From: Acanthochromis polyacanthus
Lineage: Eukaryota > Chordata > Actinopteri > Pomacentridae
Assembly: GCF_021347895.1 (NCBI RefSeq)
Contig: NC_067131.1
Span: 6,290,653 to 6,354,652, forward strand
Length of the DNA: 64,000 bases
Direction of reading: 5' to 3'
Each line of letters starts with the position of its first letter. Positions within the stretch are counted from its first letter, which is position 1. Positions 45,583-56,969 of this stretch are shown here, one piece after another. The position numbers and the translations under genes are program-made. The notes under the pieces are model-generated. The model saw only the letters and a list, made by a program, of their open reading frames with translations. It was not told the DNA's origin and made no database searches.

Positions 45583-48500
45583 GTAAAACACGCACGCACG
45601 CACATACTTCAACACACTCGCACAGCATAACAACACCGCACATGAATATGAAACGTTACGCTGGTTCTTCTAATTCCTCAAAGACTCTCTTCTCCCTCCT
45701 GTGTGTTCTGATTATCCAGTCCGGTAAATGTCAAATCTTTAGTATCCGTCTGCTATTTGCCCGGTCTACGTGTTTAAATTGAACCGCGTGGGTGTAAATC
45801 ATTGCACGCGGTTTGTACAATACGACAATTAAATAAGGAGACACACTCGCTTGCACTTAGTCCAAGAAGTAATGCAATATCTAACATGCAAGCGGCATCT
45901 CCTGGAGGGATGTGGGCCATTATCAGATGGCAGAGCGGCCACAAATCTGTCACCATTATAGGCAACTCAAAATACCAGATGGTGATTCTGCTCCCACTAT
46001 GTTTGTTTGAGGCTGTGTGTAAGCAGCAGCTAAATTAGAATCAACACGACTTGTGAAAAATGTGGCAAATATGTCACATCTTGACATTAAACCCTGAAAA
46101 CGGATTTCAGCTTCCAGAAGTTTATCACTGAGGTGTTGTCATGGGCTGCAATTAGTTTTTCAGTAGCTTTATTTTATAAAATGTGCTTTTTTCCTCTTTG
46201 TTTACACTGGCTGCTTATACTAAATACCAATTTCTTCCTTTATTTTCTTCCAAAAATCGCTTTCTGTGCATCAGAGATTTTTACTTACTTACTTATCAGA
46301 ATTTAATGCAGTTAATTTTTTGCCAAAACCCACCAGTCGGTCCATCTGTTCAAACTCTTGCTGTGCAGCTTAAAATGATTCAAACTCAGAGAACATTATT
46401 TCCAAATATAGTGAAGAGCCTGAAGTTTTCAAAGTGCTAGGATGACTTTGGGGAAATGGACAGAAGAAATTGTGAAAAGGCGTAGTCATAGTATTTATTC
46501 AGCTGCTGTACTTAAGTATACTTTTACTTTACTTGAATATTTTGATTTACTGCTATACGCAAAACATCTTGTGAGCTATGAAGTTAAAAGCTTCACCACA
46601 ACTGGCAGCACAGTTAAAATCCTGAGCAGGTTTTCTTGGGTTGCTCTGACCCACAGCATGCAGGAGCTGCAACTCTAAACTTCCTTCAGGTGTGAATGGT
46701 TGTCTGTCTGTATGTGTCACCTCTGTGATTGACTGGCAAACTGTCCAAGGTGTCTCCAGCCTTCATCCACTGTCAGATGGGATCAGCTGCAGGCCCCAAG
46801 ATGCTCTAAAGGACAAAATGGGATAGCTACTGGATAAATGGACTCACAGGGGGCATTTTTCTGCATAATACTTCAACGTATGTATAATTAAATTTAAAAG
46901 GGGCAACCGAAGTACAGAGTAATTTTACAGTATCTTACATCATCATTACAGTAAGTGCTTCTACTTAAGTAAAGGAAACTTTAAATTACAGTGATAAAAT
47001 AATTAGTTTGTGGGTTTAAACAGCTGATATTATATAACTAATTGTAGTCACACAAGGGGCCTGGCTCTAACAACAGTACTGACAGTTTTGCATGGCCTGT
47101 CAGCTGATTGTTTGGTCCAGATGGAAACACTGCAACCACAACTGGATGGATTGACATAAAATGTTTTGCAGACACTTATTTGGTTTCTCATAGCATCACC
47201 ATGGCATTGACATTTGTATTTTTTCTTATCAAAATGTCACAAAAACTGTTGAATATATTGGCATGAAATGTGGTCCAGACTCATGTCCCTGTCTAACTCT
47301 AATAACATTTGCGATGCTTTCACTTTCCATCTTGGATCCACATCAGGTCACAATGTTGACTTGTCAAGTACCTTCCAGGTTCAGACCTGCACAGCTAATG
47401 AAATTCCCATGAACCTTAGTTGTATCCATTGTTTGAAGCTAATTAGCAAATGTTAGCTTGCTTATATACTGAAATAAGATTACTAAGATAGGAAAATTCA
47501 GTGTTTGATATCAAGTTAGCATCGATACTGTAGTTGTATTAACATTCTGACCTTATCATTTTGCTCATATTTCTATATGTAGACAGTCAGATAATGATAA
47601 ATGATGTACTGTATATATTGAGAAATCAGAAAAAATTCATTTTACATGTTGTTCTCTTTAATAAATATGGAAAATTACAAACCCCACACTTCTATTTCTG
47701 TTCACTGTCACTAACTGTATCTAATTCTGAAAATGTGCTTATATAGACTTATTTAAGCTTAATTTAAATGTTTCATCCATGACATATAAAGGAAATATTT
47801 ATGAAATGACAAAAACCATAGTATTTTTTCACTTCTTTTTTAAAAAATCTTTTCATGTAAAAATTCTTAAAAAATAAAAGGTTATGGTTGTTTACAGTCA
47901 CAGGTTTTTAATGTTATTTTACATTAGCAATGCTAGTTTATTAATTTTGGTAATACAATTGATACTTTCGTGCATAAAAATAACAACAACAAAAAAACTG
48001 AGATCAAAAAATTCTGTAAAATTACTGATTTCTTTACACTCATTAAAGCGTAACAGAGCTGCTAGTATAGTACGGCTGCTTCTGCTTCTTTTAATATGAT
48101 GCTTTTTGTGTTAACGGTTATTTACCTGTTGCACAATACACCACTTATTAAACCAGCCACAATGCATTCTGGAATCCCTGAGCATAAAATGTGCGATCTG
48201 AATGTACTCTAAAGGGTCTCTGCTCATATCTGTCAATGTCTCTTTACATGTGTGCCGTTTACTCTCGTAGTCCTCCTGCAGCTGTCCACATCTGTATCTC
48301 TCTGCCAGTTTGTTGTCAGTCAGTGAGTCATTCAGCAGCTAATCCTGCTTATCCCTTATTTTGCCACAGTTAATGCCCACACATCTCTCCATCATCCCTG
48401 TGTCACTCTGTCAGTCGGTTTGTCCCGGGCCTCTGTCTGTCTGTGTGTATGCTGTCCGTTTGTCCAACCTTTGCCTCTGTCAGTCTGTCCTTTTTCCTCC

Positions 48501-48596
48501 CAGTCAGCAGCCAGCTCCAGTTTCACATTCTTCTGAATTAACACTCTAATCAATATCCCCATGGGGGAGTTCGCTCTGCTCAGCAGCCTCAATTAT

Positions 48597-48648
<52 letters not shown>

Positions 48649-51600
48649 CTTGCAGAAGTCTGATTTACGAGGTACTGCTAACAGCTCTCTGCAGCATTGC
48701 AATGCCAACTCCCCGCTTTATAGATGTGTTCGTGCGTGTGTTTTTGCCGCGTGTGTGTGTTCGCCGTGTTATGGCTGAAGTCCAGGTGTTATGAGTGATA
48801 TCAGAGTGTATGTGGTGGATGAGAGGAGTGTTTTATGAGGAGCTCTGTGGAGCAGTAAAATCCATCAGATCTCTCCATCACTGCAAGAGGCGAGAGCACG
48901 AGGCGGCGTGTTATAAGGATTTCCCTCCATAAACAATTCGACCAGAGAACCTGCTGTGACATTCCCCAGCGCCCTTTTCTTCCATATTGCTTTGCCCTAG
49001 TAACCCTACAACTCCCCCGGTTTCACATAACCACATCCTCTAATGCCAGACAACAGGTTTTTGCACCGATTTATCACCACAAGTACGATCTTGGAAGCCT
49101 GACGATAAAAACATGTCCTTTAACAGGTTTAAACATCCCTCATTCGATATCAGACATGTAGTGGAACGTAAACGGACTTTTTAATTTACCAGATGGGCTC
49201 AGTCGAGCACAACTTCTACCTCTGCCAAGGCTGCACAAACCTCTGAATGTGTGAGTTTAATAACAAAAATTGCTTAGAGATTGTGGACAGTGATAAATCA
49301 TCATGGGAGCTGAGTTTACTTTATTCAAATAGGTCCAGCGGTTCATGAGAAAATAATAAAACCTTGTAAGAAAAAAACACGTTAAAGGAATAGCTTGATA
49401 TTTTTGGAAATGTGCTTGGTGTCTTTCTTGGCAAGTATTGGATGAAAAGACTAGTACTGCTCCATAAATACACTCAAGCATTATTATTTGAATTAACTTG
49501 ACTAAATCATAGAGGTTTTCCGTACGACTAAATGGCTTTATTTCAACATTAATTTGTTCTGTTGGGCAAACTTAATTATTTCTGTTGGATCAACTTCATT
49601 TACTGCTGTAAAATTAGTTGGACCAACTTCATTTATTTAAGTTAATCCCAACCCTTGGAAATAAGTTAAATTAAGTCTACTGAATTATGTTGACTCAACC
49701 CAACCACATTAAGTTTGACCAACAGAATTGCTTAATGCTAAATAAAACTACTTAATCATAGGGAAATACTTTCTATGATTTAGTTAAGTATATCCAAAGA
49801 GATTTTTTTTTAATAATACATGCCCAGATGCAGCCAGAACATGGTTAGCTTAGCTTTGCATAAGCGTCCTAGTCCTTTTTTTTTTTTTACATTATTGTAC
49901 ACTTCTATCTGGTATCTGTACACAAAATACACCAGATTACTTTCTGAGCTTTAATCTGTCTGCTAAGCTAAGCTAACCACCTTATATTTAGCATACAGAC
50001 ACGATGGTCTCATCTCACCCTCTGCAAAAGCAAACAATACTATTTCTAAAAATTGTGATTATCTGTGATTATTTTTTGCATCATGCAAACTATTGGACAA
50101 TCACAGTCAATCAGAAACACACCTCATCAGTGGAAGTAATACAAAATAACAACATGTAGAACTGCATAAAATGCATTTCAAGCCCAGTGTTAATCCTCAA
50201 AGGCAAGTCAAGAAATTAGCTTTTTTAAAATAAGCAAAAATATTGCTGCTTTTTTTATATAGTGGACAGTACTCAATAGATGGTGAAACTACAGGCTCAG
50301 GATCTCAGCTATTTGGGATATTGCAAAATTTCTTCCTTCATAAATAACTATTCAATGCTTTTAAAATAATCAGAAATACTAAATGTATCTAGATGGATGT
50401 TCTTATTACAAACAACCCTGTGGAATTCCTTTTACATTAAAAATCTGTTTAGATGATGCTCTTTTAAGACCTTGACTGAAACGATGTATTTCTCCACTAC
50501 ATGGGCAAATAAGGATGGTTGTAGCTTTCCTCTATTCCACATTAGTCCCTTCATTCGTGCTTTTCCATGTCAGATGATGAGTCAGACACCGAGGGTGCCG
50601 AACTCGACCTGGGCACCAAGATCAAGACTCCCAAGGACGTGATGCTGGAGGAGCTCTCCCTGATGACGAACAAGGGGTCCAAGATGTTCAGGATGAGACA
50701 GCAGAGAGTGGACAAGTTCATCGTGACCAACGAGAACATGGTGAGAGGGATGAAGAGAAGCTTCATCGCTTGTACAGTGTGTTCATGCGTGTTCTGATCA
50801 GATTATATCTTCTGTTTTTTTTTCTTCCAGCAGAACCTGGAGAACCTCCTGATGTGCCCTCCTCCAATTCCACCAAAGCCAGAGATGCCAAAGGAAGAAG
50901 GTACGGGCACAAATCCACCTTCCAAGATGTCCTATTCTTTCTGTCTTTTCAGTAAGACGTTGCATTTAATCTTTTATCGTGTCTTTCTCTTTTCATCCAC
51001 TCCTGTTTCTTTGTGTCTCAGTGGTGGATACAGTGCATGAAGAGGAGGAGAAGCAGAAGAGGAGGAGGGAGTATGTACGCACCTATGTATCACCATGGGA
51101 ACGGGCCATGAAGGGTAACGAGGAGCTGACATCCACCATGAAGGCCTCCATGCCGGGACCCATCCAGATCCACGTAGAACTGCCTCAGTATAAGAGCTTC
51201 AACAGGTACCCACAGACACAAACAACTACCACTACCACTGACTATGTTTCATGTATCTATGTATGTCAATAATGTCAACTGAACGGGTACTTCAATCAAT
51301 CGTCCAGCCTACAGGGTTGCTCAAAATAATTGCTACTTCTTACCCCTGCTGCAATTCAACCACAACTTTGCGAATGCTATAAGCTTGTTCCTTCATAATC
51401 CACGGCCACTGATCTAAACTGAAGTTTTGAGTTGATGTTTGAGTTATTTAAGATATAAAGAACTAAACTCGATGAAAATAAAGGACCCTAAAAAAGCGTC
51501 CTTAACTTTGGTTTATGTAGCCACACGTCTCGGATGAATCCAGATGTCTTATTTATCCCATTGAGTTTGCCAAAGTGCAGGATAACAGTTGCTGGACGAG

Positions 51601-54600
51601 AACATCCAAGAAAACCTTCAAGGAGGTTGGGATTCTAGTCATGTTTAGGATGCCTTTTGTTCCACTTTAGTAAACGCTTTGGTTGTTTCGGATCAGAATG
51701 TCACAGGAACCATGTATGATGAGACATTCTAAGATATTCCATTCGCTCAAGAAATCTTCCAAGCAGACTATAGATTCCAACGATGCAGTGATGCTGGTCA
51801 TACAGCACGAACCCTAAGGACTTTCCTTGAGAAGAATGAGATTCAGATTCTGGAGCATCCATCATTATGTCCTCAGCATCTTTGCACCAAACTTTTAACT
51901 TGACTGTTCAGTGCAAAATAACAACAACCTACAAATAAATATGCATCACTTGCATAATACTTTAGTTGAGGAATGGGACAGATTACCACATAACACTCTG
52001 GAAACATCAGTTCAGATCATACGATTGATGCGTGTTATTAAGACTGGCTGATATTTGGAGTATTGTATTCTCCTTTAAATGTACGTACGTTTTTGGGATT
52101 TCTCAAAATTTGATCAGTTTATCCTTAATTTGCAAGGTGTATATGGTTAAGCCTTCAAAGTAATTGAAATAATAATCAAAAGCATAATCTTGTATCTTTT
52201 CTCCCTTCCGCATGGATTGAATGTACTAATAGTCACCAAACGAGAAACTGTAGCACTAGATTTTTCAAAGGGATACCTTCTTCATTATCTATACTAATAC
52301 CAAACTGTCACAATCGTCAAAAAGCATTGCTGATAGTGAAGAGGCATGAGAAAGTTGGATTTTTCTGTTTTTTAGACGTATTCTCCAAAAATAAAAGGAA
52401 GACTTGTACTCTCCAACTAAAGTAACACAACATTTGAAACTCACACCGGCAACTGGCCAGATGTGTGGAGGTGAGAAATGTAGCAGGGTTTGAATCTGCT
52501 TCCCAAGATCTCTTCTTTATTAAGCGATTCTTTCTGGTCTTTTTTGCTGGTCTTCCTGAGGAACTGTGGTGTGATCCCAGCTTTCAGATGATATCACATC
52601 TTGGCCTTCAGAACAACTAGAAACATTCTTCAAACTAGATGAGTTTGAGCTTCTTGACCCCTTTAATACTTGAAATCCATAAAGCTGCTAGCCTAGCCGC
52701 GTTAGACAACCCACGGCAACGAATTTAATTCTCTGCCAGGGTGGGTCTAGTTACCCTCCATAAGGCTCGAGGTTGGATGCTCCTAAAACTGGCCGGACGA
52801 ATCACCATGAAGTGTAGAGTCAGAAGGCGGGCGTAACTAAGTGACGACAGAGGCGCGACGATTCTGACAGAAACAACCGGAAACAACTAGCCTAGCCGCG
52901 CTAGACAACCCACGGCAACGAATTTAATTCTCTGCCAGGGTCGACAACAAAAACGACAACAGTCGTTGAGCTCCATTAGCACCGACTCTGAATAATCTTT
53001 CTGTTAACATGTCTGTAATATACTTGAGCTTCACCCATTGACTGTATAAATAAGGCTTCACCGAACTACCGCATCTTCTGATTTCCGGCGCTCTAGGAGC
53101 CTATTCGTTGCGCTGATTGGTTGTATACCTACCCAATTGCTGCAGAGTGATTTGATAGACAACCTTTTAGCCCGCCTCCCTCCCTGTCGAGCGTGCCTAG
53201 ACCCTTGCGTCTTCAGAGCATGGGTCTAGCGCGGCTAGGCTATAAAGCTGCAGGACTCACAAATGACTTTTTTCAGTGGTCCATATTGATGCAGCTCAGA
53301 CATAATGACCTTCAGGTTCGAGTATTCATCGAGCTCCTGCAACCCTGGACCCAAGACATCTCGTAATACCACTCAGTAGCATATTTCACTAGACCTTTCT
53401 TGTCTGGTTCATCTTTGAAACCCCTTAGTTTATAATGTAGGCTTTGTGTTAATAGTCTTGAAGCCTATACTGAGTTCACTTCAGATGTAACTGAGCTCCT
53501 GTGTGCTGTGTAGTTTCCTCCACCTCCAGTAAACTGCCTCTGACGCGTAAACTCCATGGTGTGCGCCTTTAATGAAATGAGACTTTATTAGACCAGACAT
53601 TATTAGCTGTGAGAGCTCAGCCGTCTTTATATGAACATAAAATAGGGCACACAGCGCAGAGAGTTTCACCCGAGAGGGAAACCGAGGAGATGCATGTTGG
53701 CGGAGTGTTATATGATGGGAAATATGGCACAGCTGTGATATTTTAACCGATAATACGGGTGGAGAAGCAGTTGTTTCACACTAAATGATGGAACTGTAGC
53801 TGCAGCACCGGCCACATCAGCTCGCTGACCCGCTCTCACATCGCTATGACAACCGGCAGTTTGCTGTCTCATCAGCGGTGAAAAGCATTTCCATGGCTTT
53901 GCTCTGACTTCACATACTGTACTGCATCCCTGACATTTAGAAATGTGCTGCTACTTTTGCCACTGAGACAGCGTTTCTCCACAGATGTCATTATTTTAAT
54001 CTCATTTGTATCCGTTGTGATACGGATGCTAATAATTATTGTTGTGGACTTCTGTAAGAGCAGCTGTATCCTGATTACTGACAGGTAGATTAAGGGTACA
54101 GATATCTAAAAAAGTCTTCCTATATAGAAGCAAAACATACAGAATGATGTCTACTGTATCATTTTCGAGGTGGCATTAACATGAACTTTGAGGATCTAAA
54201 AAAAACATCCAGAGATGTTGATTAGTTGTTTTCCATGTCTTTGTGGTAGTTTTATATCTCTATGTGGTGTTTGTTGGAGGTTGTTTGCATCCTTTTGCAG
54301 TTTTATGCATGCTATGTGTGACTGTTGTGTATCTCACTGTAGTCATTTAATGTCTTTGTGGTTTGTTTGTGTCTCTATCTGGTAGCTTCCGGTGTTCATT
54401 TTGAGTCTGTGGTTGTTTTGCATCTCTTTGCAGTCCTTATGCATTTCATTGTGGTTATTTTGCATCACACTGAAGTCATTTGGTGTTTTTGATGTCATTT
54501 TGGGTCTCAGCGGAGTCATTTAGAGTCTTTGAGGTGGATTTGTGTCTCTTTGTGGTTGTATTGCATCTCTTTGCAAATATTTTGTATCCCATTATGGTCA

Positions 54601-55702
54601 TTTTGCATCTTAATGGGGTCATTCAGTATTTTTGAGGTCAATTTGTGTCTCTTTGGGGTTGCTTGTGTCTCTGTTTGAATGCAATCAGTGTCTTTGTGAC
54701 TGTTTTGCATGTCTATGTGGTAGTTTTTAAATAACTGTGGTCACTTTGTCTGTTTACGCATATTGTTGCAATCCTAATGCATGTCATTGTGATTATCTTG
54801 TATCTCATTGTAGTCATTTAGTGTCTTTCATGTCAAATTGTCTCCCTTAGTGAACATTTAGTGTCTCTTTGTGGCTGTTCAATGACTCTTTTGTAGATGT
54901 TTATGTCTCTTTGTGGCTGTTCAATGACTCTTTTGTAGATGTTCATGTCTCTTTGTGGCTGTTCAATGACTCTTTTGTAGATGTTTATGTCTCTTTGTGG
55001 CTGTTCAATGACTCTTTTGTAGATGTTTATGTCTCTTTGTGGCTGTTCAATGACTCTTTTGTAGATGTTTATGTCTCTTTGTGGCTGTTCAATGACTCTT
55101 TTGTAGATGTTTATGTCTCTTTGTGGCTGTTCAATGGCTCTTTTGTAGATGTTTATGTCTCTTTGTGGCTGTTCAATGGCTCTTTTGTAGATGTTTATGT
55201 CTTTTTGTGGCTGTTCAATGGCTCTTTGTAGATGTTTATGTCTTTTTGTGGCTGTTCAATGACTCTTTGTAGATGTTTATGTCTTTTTGTGGCTGTTCAA
55301 TGACTCTTTTATAGATGCTTGTGTCTCTGTACTTGTCATAGATTGACTTCCTGTCTGGCACAGTTGCCCCCTACCTTGATGCCCCCTCACCCCACCTCTC
55401 CTGGGCCAAACAGGACGTTGGTGTTTTTTCTTACGACCTCTCCTCAGCTTCCCTCCTCTTTCTTCCCCAGGACGGCGCTGCCATTCGGCGGCCAAGAAAA
55501 GGCGGTCAAGATGCTGACCTTCGAGCTCCCAGAGATCAGTGTGGTGGAGGAGCCGGAGCCTCTGCCCACCCAGCAGGCCGACATCCGCTCACGCCCCTCG
55601 TTCAACCGCACGCCCATTGGCTGGGTCTGCAGTGAGGACAACTCGCACATCCACATGGACCTGGACAACATCCCCTTTGACGGAGAGACAGACGACCTGT
55701 GA
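45498..55702 (+). CDS. myoz1: Myozenin-1 (calsarcin-2/FATZ-1), full length
   Basis: Myozenins tether calcineurin to the sarcomeric Z-disc and bind alpha-actinin, filamin C, telethonin and PDZ-LIM proteins. Five coding exons (45498-45582, 50574-50740, 50831-50900, 51022-51205, 55471-55702) give 245 aa; human MYOZ1 is 299 aa. Seen in order: MPISTPAPPNKKKK; the conserved block DVMLEELSLMTNKGSKMF, MRQQRVDKF (residues about 51-80); PPPIPPKPEMPKEE; YVSPWERAM; ELPQYKSFNRTALPFGG; RPSFNRTPIGW; and the C-terminus GETDDL, an acidic PDZ-binding tail like ETEEL of human MYOZ1. The Gly/Ser-rich central region of mammalian MYOZ1 is absent, which explains the shorter length. MYOZ2 and MYOZ3 fit less well at both termini. 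Confidence 0.94.
46689..46850 (+). repeat. Decayed fragment of the same SINE-like family
   Basis: GTGTGAATGGTTGTCTGTCT, GACTGGCAAACTGTCCAAGG and TCAGATGGGATCAGCTGCAG match the 3' half of the 45128-45472 family with many substitutions. Confidence 0.5.
47109..47400 (+). repeat. Decayed dispersed repeat, third copy of the 31356 family
   Basis: TTTGGTCCAGATGGAAACAC, ACTGGATGGATTGACATAAA and TTGGCATGAAATGTGGTCCA are diverged versions of the copies at 31.4 and 38.9 kb. It lies in myoz1 intron 2. Confidence 0.45.
48597..48646. repeat. (TC)n(AC)n microsatellite
   Basis: A TCTC run of about 20 bases passes into a CACA run of about 28 bases in the myoz1 intron. Confidence 0.9.
49384..50005. repeat. 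Dispersed fish repeat interrupted by a MITE
   Basis: Left part: AAGGAATAGCTTGATATTTT and CTTTCTTGGCAAGTATTGGA. Right part: GGTTAGCTTAGCTTTGCATA. These belong to a common fish repeat also seen, uninterrupted, at 56680-56965. The MITE at 49496-49790 separates the two halves. Confidence 0.5.
49496..49790. mobile_element. 295-bp MITE nested in a dispersed repeat
   Basis: ACTTGACTAAATCATAGAGG at the left pairs with CTTTCTATGATTTAGTTAAG (plus T) at the right. There is no coding sequence. The superfamily is uncertain. Confidence 0.65.
50574..50740 (+). CDS. myoz1: myoz1 exon (residues 29-84)
   Basis: Acceptor ATGTCAG precedes ATGATGAG; donor is AACATG before GTGAGA. It encodes DDESDTEGAELDLGTKIKTP, KDVMLEELSLMTNKGSKMF and RMRQQRVDKFIVTNENM, the most conserved myozenin block. 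Confidence 0.95.
50831..50900 (+). CDS. myoz1: myoz1 exon with tandem CAGCAG acceptor (residues 85-107)
   Basis: TTCTTCCAG precedes CAGAACCTGG; donor is GAAGAAG before GTACGG. It encodes QNLENLLMCPPPIPPKPEMP. Because the exon begins CAG right after the acceptor CAG, splicing at the second AG would drop one Gln. Confidence 0.9.
51022..51205 (+). CDS. myoz1: myoz1 exon (residues 108-168)
   Basis: Acceptor TGTCTCAG precedes TGGTGGAT; donor is AACAG before GTACCC. It encodes VVDTVHEEEEKQKRRREYVR, TYVSPWERAMKGNEEL and HVELPQYKSFN. A charged helix-prone run (EEEEKQKRRRE) leads into the conserved SPWERAM. Confidence 0.94.
51500..52050 (+). mobile_element. Mariner/Tc1-like transposase remnant in the last myoz1 intron
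   Basis: At 51789-51890 one frame reads DAGHTARTLRTFLEKNEIQI and LEHPSLCPQ, matching 'DNA.HTAR...FL....I..L.HP..SPDLAP' of mariner/Tc1 transposases. Downstream LVEEWDRLPHNTLE resembles the C-terminus. Stops and shifts show decay. Confidence 0.6.
52688..53242. mobile_element. 555-bp hAT-type non-autonomous element, copy 2 (intact)
   Basis: CTAGCCTAGCCGCG at the left and CGCGGCTAGGCTA at the right, with the 8-bp duplication TAAAGCTG on both sides (52680-52687 and 53243-53250). It is the reverse-oriented counterpart of 8299-10869 and lacks the nested insertion; the empty site is at 53021-53028. Confidence 0.85.
54220..54862. repeat. Degenerate tandem repeats flanking the minisatellite
   Basis: Loose repetitions of phrases such as GTCTCTTTGTGGTTG, TTTTGCATCTC and GTCATTTAGTGTCTTTGAGG occur every 40-60 bases. 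They look like an eroded extension of the neighbouring 42-bp minisatellite. Confidence 0.6.
54863..55320. repeat. 42-bp minisatellite, about 11 units
   Basis: The unit includes CTCTTTGTGGCTGTTCAATG and ACTCTTTTGTAGATGTTTAT. Units are nearly identical; GACTC changes to GGCTC and one T is lost toward the right. It ends about 150 bases before the last myoz1 exon. Confidence 0.95.
55471..55702 (+). CDS. myoz1: myoz1 last coding exon (residues 169-245)
   Basis: Acceptor TTCCCCAG precedes GACGGCGC. It encodes RTALPFGGQEKAVKMLTFEL, RPSFNRTPIGWVC and ends DNIPFDGETDDL with TGA at 55700-55702. SFNRTP is a myozenin family signature. Confidence 0.95.
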
Positions 55703-56116
55703 ACACGCATGCAGAAGGAAGCATGTTTACAGAACATGTAGCCTGAAACACATCAACAACATGAAGACATGCACTGGAACTCATATGAAAAACACACCTT
55801 CACATGAGTGTAAATGTGAGTGTGACAGATCAATATTTACACCATGCACACTGATGACATTAGCGCAGTTAGAACTGCTGAGGCGTCCCTGAACTCACAT
55901 TAAAATGTACTTTAATTGCATGTAAACACAATGAACTAAAATAATTTAAAAATGACTTTATGAAAAAGGAAAAACTATCTCCTCTGGTCTCCAGTGTACT
56001 TTCTTACATCCCCAGCTATGAGTCTTACTATGATTTGGCATACTGTGAGATAATGTGAGACCTGTGTGAATAGAAATAGATAAGCACTCTGCACTCTTAG
56101 AACAATGTATTTATGC

Positions 56117-56122
56117 AATAAA
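56117..56122 (+). terminator. Polyadenylation signal AATAAA, myoz1
   Basis: A canonical AATAAA lies 415 bases after the stop codon and is the first in the 3' flank, giving a 3' UTR of roughly 430-440 bases. Confidence 0.65.
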
Positions 56123-56679
56123 CTTCCCCTTTACAGAATGTTGGATGGCTTCTCTTTCTGCATGTGCCAGTCCTGGAGGATTCTGACTGAAAGGGATGGT
56201 CTAATTTAAGAAAAATGTGTCACTTTTTTGACAAAATAATTAAAACTCTACGTACTTATCATGTTTTTGATGCATAAAATTATTAAAAAATGACACCAAC
56301 TGAGCAATCAAAGCTCTATTATTCTGTCAGAAGACTATTTCTAAGGTTAAAAATGAACTATTACACTCAATATGTAATCCTTTTTCAATTAGACAGTCTA
56401 GTTTTAGCAAACTACAAGAGAACCATTGATGAATCTAAAGGGCTTCTATTCATTTTTGCAATCATTTAAGTCTTTTTATGAAACAATAAATGTACTGAAC
56501 GGTGTTAACTTATCTTTCTTTCAGGGATTTAAACTGACATTGATCAGACACAAGAAGAAACTTTGACATTATCGAAGACTTTTCTGTTTTCCACAGTGAT
56601 CCATCAAGTAACGTAATGCGTCTCTAGTTTTTTTTCCGATTTAAGGCAAAAAAGTACATTAAAATTGTGTTATTTAAAG

Positions 56680-56965
56680 AATAACTTGCTTATTTACTCT
56701 ATTCTCAAGACAGAATGAGAAGATTAATACCACTTTCATGTTTGTATACTAAAAAATGAAGTGACCTCGAGCACTTGAACATAAAAAGCAGAAAGAGAGC
56801 AACTGGAAGTCTGACCAAAGGTAACCAGATCTACCCCCTGGTACATGCAAAGCTCATATTAACATATTTTGTCATTTACTGTTTAATCTGTACAAAAACC
56901 AAAGTGTAAAAACAGCACCGCTACAGTGGGTTATTTTCTGGACTATTTCTCATCACTTTGAACCA
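56680..56965. repeat. Dispersed fish repeat
   Basis: AATGAGAAGATTAATACCAC, TACAAAAACCAAAGTGTAAA and TTATTTTCTGGACTATTTCT are diagnostic phrases of a common fish repeat (family not named). It lies downstream of myoz1. Confidence 0.55.
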
Positions 56966-56969
56966 ACTT

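Noticed and set aside
54869..55231. 120-codon repetitive frame
   Set aside because: It is the 42-bp minisatellite read in the frame without stops; it lies inside an intron.
54863..55320. Regularly spaced repeats resembling a CRISPR array
   Set aside because: Repeat units are head-to-tail with no unique spacers, and the genome is eukaryotic.
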